A DNA stretch of 64,000 bases from positions 1 to 64,000 of the forward strand of contig DATBGZ010000040.1 in NCBI GenBank assembly GCA_036557785.1, in the 5' to 3' direction. The stretch comes from DATBGZ01 sp036557785. Lineage in GTDB: Bacteria; Actinomycetota; Actinomycetes; Mycobacteriales; Micromonosporaceae. The position numbers and the translations under genes are program-made. The notes beneath the pieces are model-generated. The model saw only the letters and a program-made list of their open reading frames with translations. It searched no databases and had not been told where the DNA came from. Position 1 is the first letter of the stretch, and the number at the start of each line of letters is the position of its first letter. Positions 57,866-64,000 of the stretch are shown here, one piece after another.

Positions 57866-59010
57866 CCGAGCCTGCAGAGATCGTCTCGGCGCTCGCGTTC
57901 GAGGAGGAGCGCGAGGCGGAGGCGACGCTGCGCCCCCGGCGCCTGTCCGACTTCATCGCCCAGGACCGGGTCCGCGAGCAGTTGGAGCTGCTCCTGCACG
58001 GCGCCATGCGCCGTGGTCGGCCACCCGAGCACATCCTGCTCTCCGGGTCACCTGGGCTCGGCAAGACCACGCTTGCCATGATCATCGCGGCCGAGCTGAG
58101 TGCGGGTCTGCGGATCACCTCGGGACCGGCGATCGAGCGCTCGGGCGACCTGGCCGCGGTACTGACGAGCCTCGCCGCGGGCGACGTCCTGTTCATCGAC
58201 GAAATTCACCGCATCGCGCGCCCCGCCGAGGAGCTGCTCTACAGCGCGATGGAGGACTTCCGGGTCGACGTGATCGTCGGCAAGGGCCCCGGCGCCACGG
58301 CGATCCCGATCGACGTCGAGCCGTTCACGCTGGTCGGCGCGACCACCCGGGCCGGGCTGCTCACCGGCCCGCTGCGGGACCGGTTCGGCTTCACCGGGCA
58401 CCTGGAGTTCTATGAACCGAACGAGCTGGACATCCTGCTGCACCGCTCGGCACGCATCCTCGGGGTCCCCCTCACCGACGACGGGGCGACCGAGATCGCC
58501 GGCCGCTCGCGTGGCACGCCGCGCATCGCCAACCGGCTGCTGCGCCGGGTCCGGGACTACGCCGAGGTGCGCGCCGACGGCGTGGTGAACGCCGAGAACG
58601 CCCAGGCGGCGCTGAAGGTCTACGACGTCGATGATCTGGGCCTTGACCGGCTCGACAAGGCCGTGCTGACCGCCCTCGTGCGCTCCTTCGGCGGCGGACC
58701 CGTCGGCCTGTCGACGCTCGCGGTGGCCGTGGGGGAGCAGCCTGACACGGTCGAGGAGGTCTGTGAGCCGTTCCTGGTCCGGGCGGGGCTGCTCGCCCGC
58801 ACCCCGCGCGGTCGGGTCGCCACGGCTGGGGCCTGGCGCCACCTCGGGCTCACGCCGCCAGACCGGCTGACGTTCCTGGACCGTGCGTTGGACCACCTCC
58901 CGCCAACCTCGGGTGGAGGGGCCGATACGATGCGTAACGGTGCCACGCCAGCTCGGCGGAGCCTGCGGCCCGAGGATCAGGTCCCGGACCTGTTCAGCCA
59001 GGAGTCTTGA
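57862..59010 (+). CDS. ruvB: Holliday junction branch migration ATPase RuvB
   Basis: A 382-residue AAA+ motor, somewhat longer than the usual 340-360. Walker A is LSGSPGLGKTTLAM near residue 62, Walker B is DVLFIDEIHRIARPAEEL near 112, and the arginine-finger region is GPLRDRFGFTGHLEFYEPNE. The winged-helix C-terminus has SRGTPRIANRLLRRVRDYAE. The extra length is a C-terminal tail after DRALDHLPPTS. The start is GTG overlapping the ruvA stop. Confidence 0.96.
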   Translation: MTEPAEIVSALAFEEEREAEATLRPRRLSDFIAQDRVREQLELLLHGAMRRGRPPEHILLSGSPGLGKTTLAMIIAAELSAGLRITSGPAIERSGDLAAVLTSLAAGDVLFIDEIHRIARPAEELLYSAMEDFRVDVIVGKGPGATAIPIDVEPFTLVGATTRAGLLTGPLRDRFGFTGHLEFYEPNELDILLHRSARILGVPLTDDGATEIAGRSRGTPRIANRLLRRVRDYAEVRADGVVNAENAQAALKVYDVDDLGLDRLDKAVLTALVRSFGGGPVGLSTLAVAVGEQPDTVEEVCEPFLVRAGLLARTPRGRVATAGAWRHLGLTPPDRLTFLDRALDHLPPTSGGGADTMRNGATPARRSLRPEDQVPDLFSQES

Positions 59011-59052
59011 CCCTCGCCTGTCTCGCGGTCCGCGTCCCGGCGGGGAGCGTGG

Positions 59053-59082
59053 TGACTGCGGCCCAGCACCACCCACTAGACT
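59053..59082 (+). promoter_or_regulatory. promoter of yajC-secD-secF
   Basis: -35-like GTGACT (59053-59058) and -10 TAGACT (59077-59082), 18 bases apart, about 100 bases before the yajC GTG. The leader contains GGAAGG close to the start codon. Confidence 0.45.
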
Positions 59083-59184
59083 CCGGCGATCTGGAATTCA
59101 GGTAACTCCATCCTGCTGTCGTGACCCGCGGCCGGCGATCGTGACCGGTCAACGGCGCACCGTGCCACACGGAAGGTTCCCAAC

Positions 59185-59565
59185 GTGCTTCTCGCGGAGA
59201 ACACCGGCTCCAACGCCGGGGCGAGCATATTCAGCTGGTTGCTCATCGTGGTGGTCATCGCCGCGTTCTATTTCCTGCTGATCCGGCCGAACAACCGGCG
59301 GCGGCGGGAAGAGATGGAATTGCAGCGCAACCTCTCGGTCGGCGACGAGGTGCGCACCGTCGGTGGCCTCTTCGGTACGGTCGTGGCGGCCGACGACGAG
59401 GCGGTCACGCTGGAAGCGGCTCCCGGCGTCGAGCTGCGCTTCGCGCGCGGGTCGATCGCCCGGGTGGTCACCCGCGCCGAGCGCGACGAGGAGCCGGTCG
59501 AGGAGGTCGACGCGGACGAGCAGACCGACGAGCCGGATGAGCAGAAGAAGTCAGGCAACACATGA
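59185..59565 (+). CDS. yajC: preprotein translocase subunit YajC
   Basis: A 126-residue single-pass membrane protein. The helix IFSWLLIVVVIAAFYFLLIR (about residues 13-32) and the following PNNRRRREEMELQRNLSVGD with VRTVGGLFGTVVAADDEAV are the YajC signature. The C-terminal acidic tail (Glu/Asp-rich) is common in actinomycetes. It assists SecDF in protein export. It lies upstream of secD across a 221-base gap that contains a hairpin. Confidence 0.93.
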   Translation: MLLAENTGSNAGASIFSWLLIVVVIAAFYFLLIRPNNRRRREEMELQRNLSVGDEVRTVGGLFGTVVAADDEAVTLEAAPGVELRFARGSIARVVTRAERDEEPVEEVDADEQTDEPDEQKKSGNT

Positions 59566-59569
59566 TCGA

Positions 59570-59609
59570 GTGCCCGGCCTGAGCCCAGCGAAGTTCCCGG
59601 GCCGGGCAC
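59570..59609. terminator. 10-bp perfect inverted repeat between yajC and secD
   Basis: GTGCCCGGCC pairs with GGCCGGGCAC around a 20-base loop, starting four bases after the yajC stop. With no T-tract it may be a partial terminator or mRNA-stability hairpin that sets the yajC to secD ratio. Confidence 0.45.
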
Positions 59610-59786
59610 CTGGGCAACTCCCCCGAAACCGTCCATACTCGTAAGCCGCAGCGCCGACCACCGTCAGCACGCCAGCCCGGACGCGGCGTGACTGACCCCG
59701 ATGGACCACCGTCGGCGAGACCGCGGCGCCCAGCCCCTCCCGCCGCACGACTACCAGCGGGCCACACCAACAGGAGACTGAACACC

Positions 59787-61730
59787 GTGGCACCACCCTC
59801 CTCGGGCCAGATGCGCCCGTCGCGGTACCTGTTCACGCTCGCCGCGATCTTCGTCGTGCTCTATGCCCTGGTGCTCGGGACCGGCGGCGGGTCGTTCCGG
59901 GACCACCTGGCTCCCAAGCTCGCCATCGACCTGGCCGGCGGAACATCGATGATCCTGCAGGCGCGCACGCCGGACGGTAAGGCACCCGACCCCGGCAACC
60001 TGGAGCAGGCGCGGCAGATCATCGAGCGCCGGGTGAACGCCTTCGGCGTCTCTGAGGCAGAGGTCTTCACGCAGGGCAACGACAAGATCGTCGTCTCTGT
60101 ACCGGGACAGAGCAACGACTCGATCCGCCAGGTCGGTACGCCGGCCCAGATGCGCTTCCGCAAGGTCCTGGCGGAGGTGACGGACGTCGCCGGTCCCGCC
60201 CCGACGGCCACCCCGTCCGGCAGCGCCAGCCCGTCAGCGAGCGGCAGCCCAACGGCGACGGCGACACCGAACGCGACGGCCACACCGAACGCGACGGCCA
60301 CACCGAACGCGACCACGCCGGCGGCCGCCGCGACGCCGGGGCCGACGCCTTCGCCAACGCAGAATGCCCTGCCGACGCTGCAGGCAGTGCAGGCGAAGGT
60401 CGGGGGCGACGCGTACAACGCCGCGAACAACATCGATGTCGCCGCGGTCGCCCAGTCCAGCCTGGACGTGACCAGCGACACGACGCTGATGGCCCAGCTC
60501 GAGCCCTTCCGGAAGCTGACCCCCGAGGAGATCTCGGTCCTGCCGTACAACATCCAGTTCGTGGTGCCCCAGATCGGCTGCGACGCGCTCAACGCGCGCC
60601 CGGTCGGCTCGATCGTCGACCCGGGTCAGCGGGCCGTCGCGTGCGGCGCCGAGGGCTCGAACCTGACCGGGACCAAGCTGCTGCTCGACGTGGCGAAGGC
60701 CGTGGGCACCGACCTGTCCAATGCGCAGGCGAACATCGACCAGAGCAGCGGCGTGGGTCAATGGCAGATCGACCTGACCTTCAGCAGCTCGGGGGCCGAC
60801 AAGTGGCAGGCCGTGACGAGCGAGGCCTGGAACAACACCGGCGACCCGTGGACCTCCGGGGCGGGCGCGGCGGGAATCCCGGCGAACCCGAACTGCATCA
60901 CCACCAGCCCGAGCGACACGGACTCCAGCCGCAACGTCTGCCTGGTCGCGGCCGTGCTCGACAATGAGATCGTCACGGCCCCGGCGATCAACGGGGTGCT
61001 GAGCACGAACTCGCGGATCACCGGCCAGTTCACCAAGGACAGCGCTCAACTGCTCGCCAACCAGCTCAAGTACGGCGCCCTCCCGGTCTCGTTCGAGATC
61101 GCCTCGCTGAGCTCGATCACCGCGACCGAGGGCGCGGACTTCCTGCGCGCGGGTCTGCTCGCCATGGGCGTCGGCATGATCCTGGTCGTGGCCTACGCGT
61201 TCTTCTACTACCGGCTGCTCGGTTCGGTGATCACGCTGAGCCTCGTGCTCTCGGCGTTGCTCACCTTCGGCATGCTCGTCGGTCTCGGGCGTGCCATGGG
61301 CTTCACGCTCTCGTTGGCGGGCATCGCGGGGTTCATCGTGTCGCTCGGCGTCGCCGCCGACTCCTTCGTCATCTACTTCGAACGGCTCAAAGACGAGATA
61401 CGCGAAGGACGCAACCCCAAGGTGGCGGTGAACCGGGCCTGGCATCGGGCGCGCCGGACGATCATCACGGCGAACGCGGTAACCATCATGGCCGCGGTCG
61501 TGCTCTACCTGATCGGTACCAGCCAGGTGCAGGGCTTCGCGTTCGCGCTGGGCCTCGCGACGACCCTGGACCTCGTCATCGTCTTCCTGTTCCGCCATCC
61601 GATGATGACGATGCTCGCCCGCACGCCCGCGTTCCTCTCGCCGCGCGTGAGTGGCCTGGGCCGGCTCCTGCAGCACGCGGACAGTGGGGCGGAAGGCGTG
61701 ACCCGCCGGACCCGGACCAAGGAGGCCTGA
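59787..61730 (+). CDS. secD: protein translocase subunit SecD
   Basis: A 647-residue RND-family export protein. The first helix (FTLAAIFVVLYALVLGTGGG) is near the N-terminus, the P1 domain opens KLAIDLAGGTSMILQA with RRVNAFGVSEAEV, and five helices lie in the C-terminal 200 residues (GLLAMGVGMILVVAYAFFYY, SLGVAADSFVIYFERLKDE). A low-complexity insert of ATPNAT repeats, coded by 18-bp tandem DNA repeats at about 60256-60310, extends the periplasmic P1 loop. CAGGAG precedes the GTG; earlier codons are not used. secF follows after one base. Confidence 0.95.
   Translation: MAPPSSGQMRPSRYLFTLAAIFVVLYALVLGTGGGSFRDHLAPKLAIDLAGGTSMILQARTPDGKAPDPGNLEQARQIIERRVNAFGVSEAEVFTQGNDKIVVSVPGQSNDSIRQVGTPAQMRFRKVLAEVTDVAGPAPTATPSGSASPSASGSPTATATPNATATPNATATPNATTPAAAATPGPTPSPTQNALPTLQAVQAKVGGDAYNAANNIDVAAVAQSSLDVTSDTTLMAQLEPFRKLTPEEISVLPYNIQFVVPQIGCDALNARPVGSIVDPGQRAVACGAEGSNLTGTKLLLDVAKAVGTDLSNAQANIDQSSGVGQWQIDLTFSSSGADKWQAVTSEAWNNTGDPWTSGAGAAGIPANPNCITTSPSDTDSSRNVCLVAAVLDNEIVTAPAINGVLSTNSRITGQFTKDSAQLLANQLKYGALPVSFEIASLSSITATEGADFLRAGLLAMGVGMILVVAYAFFYYRLLGSVITLSLVLSALLTFGMLVGLGRAMGFTLSLAGIAGFIVSLGVAADSFVIYFERLKDEIREGRNPKVAVNRAWHRARRTIITANAVTIMAAVVLYLIGTSQVQGFAFALGLATTLDLVIVFLFRHPMMTMLARTPAFLSPRVSGLGRLLQHADSGAEGVTRRTRTKEA
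60250..60345 (+). repeat. tandem repeats encoding ATPNAT in secD
   Basis: Three near-identical 18-bp units of ACGGCCACACCGAACGCG type code for ATPNAT in the periplasmic loop, followed by further Thr/Pro/Ala-rich sequence. The unit is a multiple of three. Confidence 0.7.
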
Positions 61731-61731
61731 C

Positions 61732-63093
61732 GTGACCGACGTGATCACCACTCCCACCGGGGTCGGCGGCAGAGCCACCCGGCGGCTGCGTGACCTCGCA
61801 AGCCGGCTGTACCACGGCGAGGCGGGCATCGATGTCGTCGGCAAGCGGCGGTACTTCTACGGCGTCGCGGCGGCGATCCTGCTCATCGGGCTCGTCACGG
61901 TGTTCGTGCGACCCTTCAACATCGGCATCGAGTTCAAGGGCGGCAACAGCTTCACCGTGCCGGCGAGCGTCGGCACGCTCGAGCAGGTGCGGGGCGCCGT
62001 TGTCGACACCGGCGCCGATGTCGCCTCGGCACAGCGCATCGGCGGCTCGAGCGGCGACTCGTACCTGATCAAGGTCCCGACACTCGACCCGGACGCCAGC
62101 GTGAACAACGCGAAGGCACTGCAGATACGCGACCAGGTCGCCGCCCGGTTCGGCATCGACCCGTCGGTGATCAGCGAGGAGCAGGTCAGCGGCACCTGGG
62201 GCGGGTCGGTCACCAAGCAGGCGATCATCGGCACGGTCGTCTTCCTGGTCCTCGTGGTGGTCTATCTGTCGGCCGTGTTCCGCGAGTGGAAGATGGCGGT
62301 CGCGGCCCTCGCCGCGCTGTTCCAGAACCTGATCCTGACCGCGACCGTGTACCTGCTGGTCGGCTTCGAGGTGAGCCCGGCGACCGTGATCGGCTTCCTG
62401 ACGATCCTGGGCTTCGCCCTCTACGACGTCGTGGTCGTCTTCGACAAGGTCCGGGAGAACACCCGCGGCATCACAGGCAACCCGAACCGCACGTACGGCG
62501 AGGCGGCCAACCTGGCGGTGAACCAGACGCTGATGCGGTCGATCAACACGGGCATCGTGGCGCTGCTGCCCGTCGGCGGCCTGCTCTTCGTGGGGGCGTT
62601 CATCCTGCGTGCAGGCACCCTCAAGGACCTCGGGCTGGTGCTGTTCATCGGTATGCTCGCGGCCGTCTACTCGTCGATCTTCTTCGCCACCCCCGTGCTG
62701 GTCGACCTCAAGGAGGCCGAGCCGACGTTCAAGCAGCACAAGGCGCGCGTGCTGGCCCGGCGGGCCAGCGGCGAGCCGGAACGCCGGCAGAAGGCGCTGC
62801 GTCCGGTCGCGCCGGGCGCGGGGGCGCGGGCAGCCAGGCCGCAGCCGGGTGCGGCCGCCGCGGGCCGGACCGCGGGGACCGGCCGTACGCCGGGGACCGG
62901 CCGGGCGGCGGGGACGCCCCGGGCGGCGGCGCCCACGTCGCGTGACGTCCCGCCGACCGATGTCCCCGAGGAGGAGACTGACCTGAACCTCGCCGGGACC
63001 GCGCCCCGGCCCGGTGCGCGCCCGGCCCCGCGCAAGCGCACCGGCGGAAAGTCGGGCGGCCGGCCGGGCGCCCGTGGCGGTCGCAGGCGCTGA
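61732..63093 (+). CDS. secF: protein translocase subunit SecF
   Basis: A 453-residue partner of SecD. The N-terminal region is YFYGVAAAILLIGLVTVFVR followed by IGIEFKGGNSFTV, and five more helices include VIGFLTILGFALYDVVVVFD with KVRENTRGI and GILAL-type TGIVALLPVGGLLFVGAF. The SecF family is usually about 300-400 residues; here the last 130 residues are a disordered Arg/Pro/Gly/Ala-rich tail (RTAGTGRTPGTGRAAGTPRA). SecDF pulls translocating proteins using the proton gradient. The start is GTG one base after secD; apt follows after three bases. Confidence 0.95.
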   Translation: MTDVITTPTGVGGRATRRLRDLASRLYHGEAGIDVVGKRRYFYGVAAAILLIGLVTVFVRPFNIGIEFKGGNSFTVPASVGTLEQVRGAVVDTGADVASAQRIGGSSGDSYLIKVPTLDPDASVNNAKALQIRDQVAARFGIDPSVISEEQVSGTWGGSVTKQAIIGTVVFLVLVVVYLSAVFREWKMAVAALAALFQNLILTATVYLLVGFEVSPATVIGFLTILGFALYDVVVVFDKVRENTRGITGNPNRTYGEAANLAVNQTLMRSINTGIVALLPVGGLLFVGAFILRAGTLKDLGLVLFIGMLAAVYSSIFFATPVLVDLKEAEPTFKQHKARVLARRASGEPERRQKALRPVAPGAGARAARPQPGAAAAGRTAGTGRTPGTGRAAGTPRAAAPTSRDVPPTDVPEEETDLNLAGTAPRPGARPAPRKRTGGKSGGRPGARGGRRR

Positions 63094-63096
63094 CCC

Positions 63097-63669
63097 GTGG
63101 GCGCTGACCGGACAGACAGCGGCGGGCACATAGCGCAGGTCGTGGCCCGGCACGTCGTCGACGTGCCGGGCTTTCCCACCGAGGGGATCCTCTTCAAGGA
63201 CCTGAGCCCGCTCTTCGCCGACGGGCCGGCGTTCCGCGAGGTCACCGACGCGATCGTGGCTCACTACGGGCAGCACACGCAGCCCGGTGACGGGGCCGGT
63301 TTCGACATCGTGGCCGGCGTGGAGGCGCGCGGCTTCCTCGTGGCTGCCGCCGTGGCCTACGCGACCGGGGTCGGCGTGGTGCCGATCCGCAAGGCCGGGA
63401 AGTTGCCGCGGGCCACGCACTCCGCCTCGTACGAGCTGGAGTACGGCTCGGCCACGCTGGAGGTGCACGCCGACGCGTTCATCGCGGGACAGCGGGTGCT
63501 CGTGGTGGACGACGTGCTCGCCACGGGTGGGACCGCGGCGGCCACGCTCGGGTTGGTCGAGGCGGCCGGCGGCACTGTGGCGGGGTTCACCGTGCTGCTG
63601 GAGTTGTCGTTCCTTTCCGGCCGGCAGCGGCTGGCCGGGCGTCCGGTGCACGCGCTGCTGACCGTCTGA
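63097..63669 (+). CDS. apt: adenine phosphoribosyltransferase
   Basis: A 190-residue purine-salvage enzyme joining adenine and PRPP to make AMP. VVDVPGFPTEGILFKDLSPL and VAGVEARGFLVAAAVAYATG are family landmarks, and the PRPP-binding motif is RVLVVDDVLATGGTAAATLG near residues 130-149. RKAGKLPRATHSASYELEYG is the flexible loop. The start is GTG three bases after secF. It lies just upstream of the probable relA gene, as in many actinomycetes. Confidence 0.93.
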   Translation: MGADRTDSGGHIAQVVARHVVDVPGFPTEGILFKDLSPLFADGPAFREVTDAIVAHYGQHTQPGDGAGFDIVAGVEARGFLVAAAVAYATGVGVVPIRKAGKLPRATHSASYELEYGSATLEVHADAFIAGQRVLVVDDVLATGGTAAATLGLVEAAGGTVAGFTVLLELSFLSGRQRLAGRPVHALLTV

Positions 63670-63706
63670 TGACCCCCGGCCACGGCCGGCGAGGGCGAAC
63701 AGAGGC

Positions 63707-63712
63707 TAGGAT
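63707..63712 (+). promoter_or_regulatory. -10 element before the probable relA gene
   Basis: TAGGAT, then a 30-base leader with GGAGGGTGAGGAG immediately before the GTG at 63742. This suggests a promoter separate from apt. Confidence 0.45.
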
Positions 63713-63741
63713 GGTCGTTCCAGGAGGGTGAGGAGCGGCCT

Positions 63742-64000
63742 GTGCCGAAGGACGACGCGCGGGCGCCCGGGAGCATCGCCGAGAGCGTCAGCCGTGAGCG
63801 TGACAGGACACCACTGGCTTCCGCGCGGCCCGGCGAGACCGCGGAAGCGACCACGACCCTGTCCACGGAAACGCTGTCCATGCAGACGCTGTCCCCGCAG
63901 CCGGCGCCGGACGAGGCCATGCCGGACGACGCCACACCGGACAACGTCGACTCTGCCACCCTGACCGAGCAGGCCGCACCCACCTCCCCGGCAACGGTGC
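63742..64000 (+). CDS. probable relA/spoT-type (p)ppGpp synthetase N-terminus (partial)
   Basis: A reading frame begins at GTG, six bases after GGAGGGTGAGGAG, and is open to the right edge without a stop. The 86 visible residues (VPKDDARAPGSIAESVSRER and a Thr/Pro/Asp-rich stretch) are disordered and carry no catalytic motif. In related actinomycetes the gene after secD-secF-apt is relA, whose product makes and degrades (p)ppGpp and often has a variable disordered N-terminus. The assignment is by gene order alone. Confidence 0.5.
   Translation, partial: MPKDDARAPGSIAESVSRERDRTPLASARPGETAEATTTLSTETLSMQTLSPQPAPDEAMPDDATPDNVDSATLTEQAAPTSPATV

Noticed and set aside
63676..63689. CCGGCC/GGCCGG as a terminator after apt
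   Set aside because: The full 6-bp pairing would leave a 2-base loop and there is no T-tract; the evidence is too weak.
1..64000. Insertion sequences, prophage, or a secondary-metabolite cluster
   Set aside because: No transposase, integrase, structural phage, PKS or NRPS motifs were seen; accessory genes are scattered among housekeeping genes.

Overview
The window is very GC-rich, gene-dense DNA from an actinomycete. GTG starts are common, ATGA stop/start overlaps are frequent, and -10 hexamers of the form TANNNT often sit 6-10 nt before the start codon. It carries the phosphatidylinositol mannoside genes (pgsA, PatA-like acyltransferase, PimA-like mannosyltransferase) followed by pdxS, pdxT, yebC, ruvCAB, yajC-secD-secF, apt and a probable relA start. 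That order, with thrS and a HIT gene upstream, suggests a member of the Micromonosporaceae or a close relative. This placement is inferred from gene content and order, not from a marker search.

Layout. 1-6.5 kb: the 3' end of an unidentified gene, a SigE-type sigma factor with a coupled membrane partner, a membrane-anchored metallophosphoesterase, an MFS transporter, a decayed SDR gene and a 38-residue membrane protein. 6.5-13 kb: a PLP enzyme, a secreted repeat protein, a dienelactone hydrolase, a molybdopterin oxidoreductase/flavin reductase/zinc-ribbon trio, a FAD oxidoreductase and a glyoxalase-fold protein. 13-22 kb: carbohydrate genes (a trehalose-phosphate phosphatase-GH15 fusion coupled to a nitroreductase-like gene, and a beta-phosphoglucomutase-like gene coupled to GH65) on either side of a GntR-controlled divergent membrane-protein locus. 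22-33 kb: a repeat-rich membrane protein, an SbcCD-like pair, an AbiEi-like winged-helix protein, a DinB-like protein and a MerR/VIT-vWA operon. 33-46 kb: thrS ending inside a 62-bp hairpin, an SDR/EXPERA pair, a flavin monooxygenase, HIT, a TetR/MMPL divergon, a lipoprotein with an internal duplication, a sigma factor fused to an anti-sigma-like zinc motif, and an EF-G paralogue. 46-64 kb: mostly core genes on the plus strand.

How the genes work together. pgsA, the PatA-like gene and the PimA-like gene form one tightly coupled operon for phosphatidylinositol mannoside synthesis. pdxS and pdxT encode the two subunits of PLP synthase but are split by a channel-like, RyR-domain protein gene. 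ruvC-ruvA-ruvB overlap stop-to-start and resolve Holliday junctions. yajC-secD-secF form the accessory protein-export complex, with apt immediately downstream.

The most interesting items are the RyR-domain channel-like gene inside the pdxST locus, the GntR divergon with an 11-bp perfect palindrome over two face-to-face promoters, the repeated near-leaderless start architecture, the sigma/anti-sigma fusion, the membrane-hairpin SbcC-like ATPase, the thrS hairpin, and the strongly over-represented palindrome TCCACNGTGGA. No tRNA, rRNA, insertion sequence, prophage or CRISPR array was recognised.
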